Shown here piece by piece: positions 45,450-53,991 of a stretch of 64,000 nucleotides of DNA. The translations under genes and the position numbers were made by a program. Within the stretch, counting starts at the first letter, position 1; each line of letters starts with the position of its first letter. Source of the stretch: Bifidobacterium pongonis (GTDB lineage Bacteria > Actinomycetota > Actinomycetes > Actinomycetales > Bifidobacteriaceae); the NCBI RefSeq assembly GCF_019331805.1, contig NZ_JAHBBE010000011.1:1-64000 (forward strand), written 5' to 3'. The notes beneath the pieces were generated by a model that was not told the origin of the DNA, ran no database searches, and saw only the letters and a list, made by a program, of their open reading frames with translations.

Positions 45450-46832
45450 TCAGAAGACGCTCATTGCGGCCGGTTCGCCGTCACGCTCCTCCCCCGCGTC
45501 ACGATCGGGCTCGGCGGAACCGTTCATCGAAAACGCTTCCGCATACCCATCGATATCGCATCGCAGAATCGCCAGGGCGGCCTTTCCCACCGCATCGTCG
45601 TAGGTCAGGCGCGACAACGCCATGGTGGCGGCATCATCGCCGCACCTCCAATACCCGCGCAGCATCCCGGTCCGTTCCACGTTCGACGCGGCCTCCATAT
45701 CGTCCGGCCACGCCTTGCCCATGATGACCATTATGGGCGGCAGCATTTTCACGCCGTGCCTCACAACGGTCTCCTTCAGCTTCTCCAGATGCTCACGCCC
45801 ACGTTCAAAACGCTCGCGATCACGCTGCTCGAAGCCCTGCACCAGGTCGATCGAACCGTTGACGCCCATGAGCGACACGGCCAGTTCGCGCAGGTACATG
45901 GGATTCTTCCACAACGTGCAATCGGGCTTGCTGCGCCTGAATTCCACGTCGTCGCGAAGCTGTTCGAGCGGCATGGTCCCGGTGTCCCACAACGCCGTAT
46001 ACGCCTCGATGAGTTTGCCCGCATCATACAGATACCGGTCATCCGCCATAAGATCGTTCATGAAGCATCGTCTGATACGCCCGGCAAGCTCATCGACGTG
46101 GGGATGCTCGGCACGGTCGTATTCCGCATCCGCCTCCGCGCGTAGTTCGCCGAAATAGTCGATCAGCCTCCGGTAGCGCATGTCCGGCGACGGCCCCATC
46201 GCCATCACTTTCGCGTCCTCCTTGAGCATGCACATGCCCAAACCGCCATCGGCGAGCATCATCCGCGCAATGGCCTCGGACCGCGGCTCATCGCCACCCC
46301 AACGCAGCATGACGTACGCACCGAGACGGTACATCTGATGCAGATGCTCGTCCATATCCGATTCGCGCTTCTTCCTGCCGCCATACCGTTTCCCGGCATC
46401 CGGCCTGCATCGGCGGGCGAGTTCGTCGCCCTCGCACAACCGGATCAGCGGGGGCATACGCTCCGTGGGACGTCTGATGGACATCGCGACCGCGGCGTCG
46501 TTGATCAGGTCGTACAGCCACACGCTGATGCCGTAGGTGCGCACCATGTTCGCGCAATCCGAGATGAAACCGCGGCAGATCCGCGCCAACCGTTCGTCCG
46601 GCACGACCGTGGCCGCCAGCAATGATGTGGCCCAAGCCGTATTGCCGAACACGTCTTCCGTCATGCGGCTCAACTGTTCGTCGGCTTTGAACGACTGGCA
46701 TACCGAAACCGGACCGTCACGGTTCAGCACCTTCCCCCAGGCCGCGTGCGATGTCGTTTCGTCGAATCGCCTGCCGAGCCGGTTGAGTTCCTGCAGCAAT
46801 CCCATATCGTCCATGTTGAACGTCGTACTCAT
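45450..46832 (-). CDS. Unrecognised 460-residue protein
   Basis: I do not recognise the family. The product is soluble-looking, acidic to neutral and rich in Arg, Asp, Met and Cys, with no signal peptide or clear membrane segment. Helix-forming segments dominate, including a charged stretch at EQRDRERFERGREHLEKLKE. A basic patch (GKRYGGRKKRESD) occurs in the first half. The ribosome site AAAGGAGGTTGCC is unusually strong, so it is probably well translated. It is a single gene between MATE and pnt operons, with a hairpin beyond its upstream region. Confidence 0.75.
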   Translation of the reverse strand: MSTTFNMDDMGLLQELNRLGRRFDETTSHAAWGKVLNRDGPVSVCQSFKADEQLSRMTEDVFGNTAWATSLLAATVVPDERLARICRGFISDCANMVRTYGISVWLYDLINDAAVAMSIRRPTERMPPLIRLCEGDELARRCRPDAGKRYGGRKKRESDMDEHLHQMYRLGAYVMLRWGGDEPRSEAIARMMLADGGLGMCMLKEDAKVMAMGPSPDMRYRRLIDYFGELRAEADAEYDRAEHPHVDELAGRIRRCFMNDLMADDRYLYDAGKLIEAYTALWDTGTMPLEQLRDDVEFRRSKPDCTLWKNPMYLRELAVSLMGVNGSIDLVQGFEQRDRERFERGREHLEKLKETVVRHGVKMLPPIMVIMGKAWPDDMEAASNVERTGMLRGYWRCGDDAATMALSRLTYDDAVGKAALAILRCDIDGYAEAFSMNGSAEPDRDAGEERDGEPAAMSVF

Positions 46833-46976
46833 GGCAACCTCCTTTGGTTTGTAATGGGTATGGTCACTGTGGCATAGGCCGTCCACGCGCCGCCACCGCT
46901 TCGCCGAAATTTGTGGAAATGTGGATAACTCGCGTGTCGCGTTCCGTTCTTCGCGGGGAATCCGCCCGAAAACAAG

Positions 46977-47014
46977 GCAAGGCCCCTTCCCGGAATTCCG
47001 GGAAGGGGCCTTGC
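46977..47014 (-). terminator. 38-bp perfect palindrome after pntB
   Basis: Two 19-bp arms (GCAAGGCCCCTTCCCGGAA and its complement) without a loop, about 60 bases past the pntB stop. Confidence 0.7.
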
Positions 47015-47074
47015 GACCAGGAACCGATGGTCGGTTCCGATGCGATTATGCGGCGCTTTGGGCGCTGCAAGCCA

Positions 47075-48505
47075 CTAGTTCAGCAGCTCCTTGACGGCCG
47101 CGATCACGGCCTGCAGGCTCTTCTTCGCATCGCCGAACAGCATCTGCGTGTTGTCCTCGAAGTAGAGCTCGTTCTGGATGCCGGCGTAACCGGTACCGCG
47201 ACCACGCTTCATGACGACCACGTTCTGCGCCTTGTCGACGTCGAGGATCGGCATGCCGGAGACCGGGGTGCCGGGCTTGCGGGCGGCGGGGTTGGTGACG
47301 TCGTTCGCGCCGACGACAAGCGCCACGTTGGCCTGCGGGAACTGCGGGTTGATCTCATCGAGATCGACGAGCTCCTCGTAGGGCACGTTGGCCTCGGCGA
47401 GCAGGACGTTCATGTGGCCAGGCATACGACCTGCGACCGGGTGGATGGCGTAGGAGACTTCCACGCCGTGGCCCTTGAGCAGTTCGCCCAGATCGGCCAG
47501 CTCGCGCTGGGCCTGGGCCTGGGCCAGACCGAAGCCCGGGACGAAGATGACCTTGTCGGCGTAGACCAGCTGCACGGCCAGATCGTCCGCGGAGGTTTCC
47601 TTCATGGTGCCTTCGGGGCCGTCGCCCGCAGCGGCGGAGCCGGAGCCGCCGCCGAAGCCGCCTGCGAGGACGGAGAGCAGCGGGCGGTTCATGGCCTGGG
47701 CCATGAGGATGGACAGGGTCACGCCGGCGGAACCGACGAGGGCGCCGGCGACGATCAGGGCCACGTTGTCGATGGCCAGACCGCTCATGGCGACTGCGGT
47801 ACCGGTGCAGGCGTTCAGCACGGAGATCACGACGGGCATGTCGGCGCCGCCGATCGGGATGACGAAGACCAGGCCGTAGCACAGGGCGAACACGGTGGTC
47901 AGGATCGACCACATGAGACGCTGCTGCGGCTGCACGCACAGCATGACGAGGGATGCGATGGCGAGCACGGCGAACAGCACGTTCCACACGCCCTTGCCCG
48001 GCAGGCTGAGCTTCTTGACCCACTTGATGCCCTGCAGCTTACCGGCGGCGATAAGCGAACCGGTGAAGGTGACGGATCCGATGAGGATGCCGAGGCCGGC
48101 GGTGATGAGGACCACGAGATCCGGGGTGCCGTCCTTGGTAAGCACGTCGTTCAGCGCGACGAGCGCGGCGGCGCCGCCACCCACGGTGTTAAACACGGAG
48201 ACGAGCTGCGGCATGTCGGTCATCTTGACCTTCTTGGCGGAGACCACACCGGCGATGGCGCCGATGAGGATGCCTGCCACGAGCACGACGACGGCGATGA
48301 CGTTGACGAATCCCTTGGCGAAGAGCACGACGAAGGCCATGATGACGGCGACGATCATGCCGAACGCGGAGAGACGGTTACCCTTGCGGGCCGTCTTCGG
48401 GGAGTTCATGAAGTGCAGGCCGACCACGAACATGACGGCCGAGAACAGGTAGACGAACCAGGCGACGATATCGATGGCGCCCACGGTGGCTGCGTTCTGC
48501 ATCAC
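47075..48505 (-). CDS. pntB: NAD(P) transhydrogenase beta subunit
   Basis: 476 residues: about nine hydrophobic helices, then the NADP-binding domain III at the C-terminus with VIFVPGFGLAQAQAQ, YAIHPVAGRMPGHMNVLLAE and VALVVGANDVTNPAA. Together with PntAA and PntAB it couples proton entry to hydride transfer from NADH to NADP+. Its ATG overlaps the pntAB stop by four bases. Confidence 0.96.
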   Translation of the reverse strand: MMQNAATVGAIDIVAWFVYLFSAVMFVVGLHFMNSPKTARKGNRLSAFGMIVAVIMAFVVLFAKGFVNVIAVVVLVAGILIGAIAGVVSAKKVKMTDMPQLVSVFNTVGGGAAALVALNDVLTKDGTPDLVVLITAGLGILIGSVTFTGSLIAAGKLQGIKWVKKLSLPGKGVWNVLFAVLAIASLVMLCVQPQQRLMWSILTTVFALCYGLVFVIPIGGADMPVVISVLNACTGTAVAMSGLAIDNVALIVAGALVGSAGVTLSILMAQAMNRPLLSVLAGGFGGGSGSAAAGDGPEGTMKETSADDLAVQLVYADKVIFVPGFGLAQAQAQRELADLGELLKGHGVEVSYAIHPVAGRMPGHMNVLLAEANVPYEELVDLDEINPQFPQANVALVVGANDVTNPAARKPGTPVSGMPILDVDKAQNVVVMKRGRGTGYAGIQNELYFEDNTQMLFGDAKKSLQAVIAAVKELLN

Positions 48506-48807
48506 TTATTCGCCTCCTTCTTCTCATTCTTGTTGGACTTGAACATCTCAAGCATGCGGTCGGTGACCACATAGCCGCCGACGACGTTCATGGTGCCCAG
48601 CACGGCGGCCAGGAAGATGAACACGTAGGCAAGCGGGGAGTTGGCCTCGGCGGCCACGATTACGACGCCGACGATGACGATGCCGTGGATGGAGTTCGCG
48701 CCGGACATCAGCGGGGTGTGCAGGGTCGCGGGGACCTTGCCGATGACCTCGATGCCGATGAGCAACGCCAGAACGAACAGCGTGATGGATACAACAAGCG
48801 TAGGCAT
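48502..48807 (-). CDS. pntAB: NAD(P) transhydrogenase alpha subunit, membrane part
   Basis: 101 residues with three to four hydrophobic helices (SITLFVLALLIGIEVIGKVP; VAAEANSPLAYVFIFLAAVL), corresponding to the membrane part that is fused to the NAD domain in E. coli PntA. It begins 3 bases after pntAA and overlaps pntB, so the order is pntAA-pntAB-pntB. Confidence 0.95.
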   Translation of the reverse strand: MPTLVVSITLFVLALLIGIEVIGKVPATLHTPLMSGANSIHGIVIVGVVIVAAEANSPLAYVFIFLAAVLGTMNVVGGYVVTDRMLEMFKSNKNEKKEANK

Positions 48808-48809
48808 GT

Positions 48810-49958
48810 TTAGTTTTCTTCCTTCTTCTCCTCGGACTCGACGCGACCGGCCACGACCAGGGCGTTGTCGAGTTCTTCCGTCAGATCCATGCCCAGCTTG
48901 CCGTCGCGCACGAAGTGGGTCAGCACATCGGCCACGTTACGGCTCAGCAGGTTGGATGCGGTGGTTGCCACGCCGCTGGCGAGGTACGGGGCACCGATCA
49001 GCTTGACGCCGCCTTCGGTGACCTGCTCGCCCACGGCGGAGCCCTCGACGTTGCCGCCGAGAACTGATGCGGCGCAATCGACGATCACGGCACCGCGATG
49101 CAGGCCGTCGACGCCGGCCTTGGTCAGCAGCACCGGCGGCTTGCGGCCGGGCACCTTGGCGGTGGTGATGACGATGTCGAAGCCGGACGCCTTCTCATCG
49201 ACGGCGGCCTGCTGCTGGGCCTGCTCCTCGGCGGTCAGCGCACGGGCGTAGCCGCCCTCGCCCTGGCCCTTGGAGAAGTCAAGTCCGAGATCGAGGAACT
49301 TGGCGCCCAGGGATTCGACTTCGCCCTTGGATGCGGGGCGCACGTCGTACGCGGTGACGACCGCGCCGAGACGCTTCAGCGTGCCGATGGCCTGCAGGCC
49401 GGCGATGCCGGCGCCGAGTACCAGCGCCTTGGCCGGACGAATGGTGCCCGCGGCGGTGGTCATCATCGGCAGGAACGAACCGTATGCGTTGGCGGCGGTG
49501 ATCGCGGCCTTGTAACCCATGACGGAGTTCTGGGACGTCATTTCGTCCATGGACTGGGCGGAGCTGAGCTGACGAGGCAGCTTCTCGATTGCGATGCCCA
49601 CCAGTCCGGCGTTGGCGAGGGATTCGACGTATGCGGCGTCGGTGAACGAGCCGAGCATGCCGATCACCCATTGACCGGCCTTGAGTTTGGCGATGGTCTC
49701 CGCGGACGGTCGGTCGATGAAACCCAGCGCGTCGGCGGCGTTGATGACCTCGTCGCGGGAAGCGACGGTCGCGCCGGCGGCCTTGTAATCCTCGTCCGTG
49801 TATTCGGCGGCGTTGCCCGCGCCGCTTTCGATGATGCAGGAAACACCGTTCCTGCCGAGCCTGGTGACGATATCGGGGGTCAGCGCGACGCGGGATTCGG
49901 TATCCGACGTCTCGTTGAGCACACCGAAGGTCACCGTGGCTTCCTTCTTTTCAGCCAT
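48810..49958 (-). CDS. pntAA: NAD(P) transhydrogenase alpha subunit, NAD-binding part
   Basis: 382 residues of domain I, related to alanine dehydrogenase. RVALTPDIVTRLGRNGV near the start, VLGAGIAGLQAIGTLKRLGA for NAD, and IVITTAKVPGRKPPVL are diagnostic. The ATG follows GAAAGGGCTCTC. It is the first gene of the pnt operon, divergent from fadD. Confidence 0.95.
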   Translation of the reverse strand: MAEKKEATVTFGVLNETSDTESRVALTPDIVTRLGRNGVSCIIESGAGNAAEYTDEDYKAAGATVASRDEVINAADALGFIDRPSAETIAKLKAGQWVIGMLGSFTDAAYVESLANAGLVGIAIEKLPRQLSSAQSMDEMTSQNSVMGYKAAITAANAYGSFLPMMTTAAGTIRPAKALVLGAGIAGLQAIGTLKRLGAVVTAYDVRPASKGEVESLGAKFLDLGLDFSKGQGEGGYARALTAEEQAQQQAAVDEKASGFDIVITTAKVPGRKPPVLLTKAGVDGLHRGAVIVDCAASVLGGNVEGSAVGEQVTEGGVKLIGAPYLASGVATTASNLLSRNVADVLTHFVRDGKLGMDLTEELDNALVVAGRVESEEKKEEN

Positions 49959-50071
49959 GAGAGCCCTTTCTAGCTATTGGCCGTGCCTTGTTACTACGCC
50001 GCATCAGTGTAGTCAACGCCGCGCGATCGGGGCTTCTCTTTCCCACCAACTGAGCCGACCTGTTTTGTATA

Positions 50072-50088
50072 TGTCCGCCAAACGGACA
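50072..50088. promoter_or_regulatory. Inverted repeat in pntAA/fadD divergent region
   Basis: TGTCCG-CCAAA-CGGACA is a perfect 6-bp-arm dyad in the 267-base divergent region. It could be an operator for either gene. Confidence 0.4.
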
Positions 50089-50225
50089 GATCGGAGCGCC
50101 GCTGATAACGATTGACGTGGCGGTTTCCCTACGCTACCGTAAGGTGACGTGTCGCGGCAAGAGGATTAGACTGGCGTATTTGAGAACTGGATAGTCAAGA
50201 ACAGAACAGTATCAAGGAGCGTCAC

Positions 50226-52259
50226 GTGTCCGTTATCTCTTCGTTGAAGCAGCAGACCACCAATCTCACCCGAAAGGCGCTGAAGCTCGGAACGGATTTC
50301 GTGCATCCCGGCAGCGGCAATTCCGGTGACCAGCCTGATTATGCGGGCAATATCGCGATCAAGGATGAAAGCGGTATCACGCTCCCCCACACCGACGAAT
50401 GGGGTCCGGATCGCCCGACCGTCACCGATATCGATCCCGAAACCGGCCTGCTCACCTCCACCACCCAGGGCAATGCGCCGCTGGATGACGGCGTTTCCAT
50501 CTACGACCTGTATGCCGACCGTGCCGCAAGGCGTGGCGACGACGTGCTGTACACCTATAAGGACGGCAACGAGTGGGTCGATCGCACCGCCAACGAGTTC
50601 CTCGCCGAAGTGCGCGCCATCGCCAAGGGTCTGATGAAGTACGGCCTGCGCAAGGGCGACGGTGTGGCGTTCATGTGCCGCACCTGCTACGAGTGGAACC
50701 TGACCGACGCCGCGGTCATGGCCGTCGGCGGCGTGCTCGCCACCATCTACGACACCGATTCCGCGGAGCAGATCCGCAATATCGTGAATAATTCCGATGC
50801 CCGTCTGCTGATCGTGCAGGACACCGATATGCGCGAGAAGGCGGATGGCGCGATTGAGGAATGCCCTTCGCTGGAGCACATCATCACCATCGCCACCGGC
50901 GGTCTCGACGAGCTGAAGGCGTACGGCGCCAAGGTGAGCGACGAGGAGCTTGACGAGCGTATCGAATCGGTGCGCAAAACCGACCTGTGCTCCATCGTGT
51001 ACACTTCCGGTTCCACCGCCGCGCCGAAGGGCGTGGAGATGACCCACGAGCATTACTGCGCCACCGCGCTCAATCTTCCCGACTTCATGCCCGACCTGCT
51101 GCACGACAAGCGCAACACCGTGCTGCTGTTCCTGCCCCAGGCCCATTCTTTCGCACGCGCCATCAACTACATCTGCGTGGCCAGCGAACTGCACATCTAT
51201 ATCGCGCAGGGCATCAAGACGCTGACCGCCGATCTGCAGGTAGCCAAGCCCACGGTGATGATCGTGGTGCCGCGTGTGCTGGAGAAGGTGTACAACGCCG
51301 CCTCCCAGAAGGCCGGTCATGGTCCGAAGGGTCTCGCCTTCGCCTCCGCCGTGGTCACCGCGCAGTCCTATATGCAGGAGATCAGCGAAAACGGCAAGGC
51401 GTCCGTGATGCTGCGCGCACGTCGTGCCGCGTTCGACCCGATGGTCTACGCGCCGCTGCGTGAGGTGCTCGGTGGCCGCGCGAAGTGGATCGTGGCCGGT
51501 GGCGCACCGCTCGACCCGAAGCTGCTGGAGTTCTTCCGTGGCGCGAACATCCCGGTGTACGAGGGTTATGGCCTGACCGAAACGACGGCTCCCTGCTCCT
51601 TCACCGTGCCCGGCGAGCCGTTCCATCAGGGTTCCGTCGGTACCGCATTCCCCGGCTTCTCGCTGCGTATCGCCGAGGACGGCGAAGTGCAGGTGAAGGG
51701 CACTTCCGTGTTCCCCCGCTACCACAAGAACGAGGAGGCCACCGAAACCTCCTTCACCGAGGACGGCTGGTATGCCACCGGCGATCTTGGTCGCATCGAC
51801 AACGACGGCTTCCTGTACATCACCGGCCGTAAGAAGGATCTCATCATCACGGCCGGCGGCAAGAACGTCGCCCCCGGCCCGATCGAGGAGGTCATCAAGC
51901 GCTGCGAGTTCGTATCCCAGGCTCTGGTTCTCGGCGATAAGCGCCCGTTCATCTCCGCGCTTATCACGCTGGATGAGGAAACGCTCCGCCCGTGGCTTGC
52001 CAGCAAGGGCCTTGACGAGAACATGTCGTTGGAGGACGCCGCCGACAACGCCGCGGTCCGCGCCGAAGTGCAGAAGTGGGTCGATCAGGCGAACGAGGGT
52101 GTTTCCCGCGCCGAATCCGTACGCAAATTCATCATCCTTCCCGAGGAGTTCACGCAGGAGAACGGTCTGATGACCGCTTCGATGAAGGTCATCCGCCCGA
52201 AGGTCATCAAGCGTTACGCCACGCTGCTGAACACCAGGATGTACACCAAGAAGAAGTGA
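50226..52259 (+). CDS. fadD: Long-chain acyl-CoA synthetase (AMP-binding)
   Basis: 677 residues. The ATP/AMP motif is SIVYTSGSTAAPKGVEMTHE. YEGYGLTETTAP, YATGDLGRIDNDGF and GRKKDLIITAGGKNVAPGPI are also present. It activates fatty acids as CoA thioesters, probably to incorporate external fatty acids into lipids, since no beta-oxidation genes are seen. The start is GTG, with AAGGAG upstream. Confidence 0.92.
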   Translation: MSVISSLKQQTTNLTRKALKLGTDFVHPGSGNSGDQPDYAGNIAIKDESGITLPHTDEWGPDRPTVTDIDPETGLLTSTTQGNAPLDDGVSIYDLYADRAARRGDDVLYTYKDGNEWVDRTANEFLAEVRAIAKGLMKYGLRKGDGVAFMCRTCYEWNLTDAAVMAVGGVLATIYDTDSAEQIRNIVNNSDARLLIVQDTDMREKADGAIEECPSLEHIITIATGGLDELKAYGAKVSDEELDERIESVRKTDLCSIVYTSGSTAAPKGVEMTHEHYCATALNLPDFMPDLLHDKRNTVLLFLPQAHSFARAINYICVASELHIYIAQGIKTLTADLQVAKPTVMIVVPRVLEKVYNAASQKAGHGPKGLAFASAVVTAQSYMQEISENGKASVMLRARRAAFDPMVYAPLREVLGGRAKWIVAGGAPLDPKLLEFFRGANIPVYEGYGLTETTAPCSFTVPGEPFHQGSVGTAFPGFSLRIAEDGEVQVKGTSVFPRYHKNEEATETSFTEDGWYATGDLGRIDNDGFLYITGRKKDLIITAGGKNVAPGPIEEVIKRCEFVSQALVLGDKRPFISALITLDEETLRPWLASKGLDENMSLEDAADNAAVRAEVQKWVDQANEGVSRAESVRKFIILPEEFTQENGLMTASMKVIRPKVIKRYATLLNTRMYTKKK

Positions 52260-52299
52260 TCTTCCATCCGCCGGCCTGATTCGGCCACGGGTTTTTCAG

Positions 52300-52328
52300 G
52301 GGGCGCGCACGAATATGCGCGCCCCTTT
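52300..52328 (+). terminator. Terminator of fadD
   Basis: GGGGCGCGCA pairs with TGCGCGCCCC, followed by TTT. Confidence 0.75.
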
Positions 52329-52415
52329 CGCATACTTGGAGGAAACCCTTCTTTGCATACTCGGTCCCGCCCGCAGCTACCGAGCAGGGATTTCCACGGC
52401 ACCGCGTCCAGACGA

Positions 52416-53114
52416 TCACCGTGCCGGTTTGAGTACGATGCGGTACGGCGACACCATCGATGAGGGGTCGAGATAGGACTGTTTGTTGGAGCGGATTCCC
52501 CAATGCAGGCAAACGTTGTTGCAATGGTCGGATTTCTCCCCCACCGTGGCGAACCGTTCTCCGCGCCTGACGGAGGTTCCCACGGAGGATTGCGTGACGG
52601 CCGGTTCGAAGGTGAGGATCAGCTCCCCATGTTTGATGCTGACCACATCCTTGCCCGCGACTTTGCCGGCGAATGAGATCACGCCATCCCCCGGTGCCAG
52701 CAGATCCTCGCCAGGCGCCGTTTTCAGGTCGACTCCCCTATGCCCGGACAGCCACGGTTGCGCCGGGCCATCGTATGCCTTCAACATGCTGACCGGCTCG
52801 CGCAGCGGCCAGTCGAGCATCGCATGGCAGGTGTTGCCCAATGCGGATTCGACCGCCACATACCCGCCTTGTGATTGCCTGTCCAATGCCGGGGTGGCTC
52901 CTGAGGAGGTGATGTACGCCGCCGCGCAGGCGCTGTGTTCGCCGCTGGCCTGCGTTTTCGGCTGAGCTGACCATGCCAGGCACGGCACCGCCAATGCGCA
53001 TACGATCAACAGACATATGACGGATGCCTTCGCTGAACGCCATCGTTCCTCCACCATACGGCGGATGCGTATCGCTTTCCGCTTGCCCCGTTCCGGCCGG
53101 TTGTTCCCTGTCAT
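52416..53114 (-). CDS. M23 family peptidase, membrane-anchored or secreted
   Basis: 232 residues. A basic N-terminus precedes a hydrophobic helix (ASVICLLIVCALAVPCLAW) of a signal peptide or anchor. The LytM domain has the zinc-binding HRGVD and a C-terminal CLHWGIR, where a Cys stands at the first position of the usual HxH. The CLHWG form is common in actinobacterial members. It probably trims peptidoglycan or regulates amidases. ATG at 53114 has AAAGGAG at 8 bases. Confidence 0.82.
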   Translation of the reverse strand: MTGNNRPERGKRKAIRIRRMVEERWRSAKASVICLLIVCALAVPCLAWSAQPKTQASGEHSACAAAYITSSGATPALDRQSQGGYVAVESALGNTCHAMLDWPLREPVSMLKAYDGPAQPWLSGHRGVDLKTAPGEDLLAPGDGVISFAGKVAGKDVVSIKHGELILTFEPAVTQSSVGTSVRRGERFATVGEKSDHCNNVCLHWGIRSNKQSYLDPSSMVSPYRIVLKPAR

Positions 53115-53306
53115 CGCCCCATCTCCTTTCTTGAGGTTCATCTGCCCACGATGACGGATGAGGGATCACGCTGTCCAGCCGTACGGAAAATGTGGATAAC
53201 CCCTCCCCGATTCTTCACATTTTCATTACATTCAGTGAAAGGAGAGATACTAGGAACCACGAAGGCGGAACTCCACCAACATAAGGAAAATAGGTTTGAA
53301 AACAAG

Positions 53307-53327
53307 AAAACCCCGCACAAGGCGGGG
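53307..53327 (-). terminator. Terminator of the tRNA array
   Basis: On the minus strand CCCCGC-CTTGT-GCGGGG is followed by TTTTCTTG, just beyond the last tRNA. Confidence 0.8.
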
Positions 53328-53333
53328 TGTTAA

Positions 53334-53409
53334 TGGAGCGGACAACGGGACTCGAACCCGCGGTCTCAACCTTGGCAAGGTTGCGCTTTACCAACTAAGC
53401 TATGTCCGC
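53334..53409 (-). tRNA. tRNA-Gly (GCC), CCA encoded
   Basis: Cloverleaf with acceptor GCGGACA/TGTCCGC, anticodon stem CAACC/GGTTG and loop TTGCCAA (anticodon GCC). The T arm has GTTCGAGTC. The CCA end is encoded, unlike the copy at 53764. It is last in the array. Confidence 0.95.
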
Positions 53410-53429
53410 AAAATCCTCGGAAGGATTCG

Positions 53430-53502
53430 TGGGCGATGTAGGAATCGAACCTACGACCCCTTCGGTGTGAACGAAGTGCGCTAGCCGCTGCGCCAATCGC
53501 CC
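53430..53502 (-). tRNA. tRNA-Val (CAC)
   Basis: Acceptor GGGCGAT/ATCGCCC, anticodon stem CTTCG/CGAAG and loop TTCACAC give anticodon CAC, reading GUG. CCA is not encoded. Confidence 0.93.
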
Positions 53503-53548
53503 GTACATGACGGATCTTCAATTATGCACCGAATTGCTCCGGCTTGAG

Positions 53549-53620
53549 TGGGCGATACAAGATTCGAACTTGTGACCCCTTCCGTGTCAGGGAAGTGCGC
53601 TACCTCTGCGCCAACCGCCC
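53549..53620 (-). tRNA. tRNA-Val (GAC)
   Basis: Acceptor GGGCGGT/ATCGCCC, anticodon stem CTTCC/GGAAG and loop CTGACAC give anticodon GAC, reading GUC/GUU. CCA is not encoded. Confidence 0.93.
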
Positions 53621-53663
53621 AGGTCTGCAAAAAATCAGGCGGATTGCTCCGCCTCAGTCCGAG

Positions 53664-53734
53664 AGGTGGGTACGAGAGTCGAACTCGTCTATACGGCTTT
53701 GCAGGCCGCTGCCTAACCGCTTGGCTAACCCACC
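53664..53734 (-). tRNA. tRNA-Cys (GCA)
   Basis: Acceptor GGTGGGT/ACCCACC, anticodon stem GCGGC/GCCGT and loop CTGCAAA give anticodon GCA. The T arm has GTTCGACTC. Confidence 0.94.
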
Positions 53735-53763
53735 GTAAAGGTCTGTCAACTCTTCGGACCTAG

Positions 53764-53836
53764 AGCGGACAACGGGACTCGAACCCGCGGTCTCAACCTT
53801 GGCAAGGTTGCGCTTTACCAACTAAGCTATGTCCGC
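53764..53836 (-). tRNA. tRNA-Gly (GCC), second copy
   Basis: The 73-base body is the same as the tRNA-Gly at 53337-53409, but its 3' end is not followed by CCA (CTA instead). It is first in the array. Confidence 0.95.
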
Positions 53837-53991
53837 CTAATGTCTCCGGCAGTCGTTCCTGCCTGAGCACGAGTAACTACTATAATGACATCCGCGTAAT
53901 TTGCAAACTCGGCGTGTCGCCCTGCTCGCCTGCGGCGAAAACGGCATGGAATCAACGCTTCCGAAGCATTCGCAAGCTATGCTTACGTTAT

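Noticed and set aside
52416-53114. M23 peptidase regarded as inactive because HxH is CxH
   Set aside because: The CLHWG form appears widespread in actinobacterial M23 proteins, so it is a subfamily trait and not clear evidence of loss of function.
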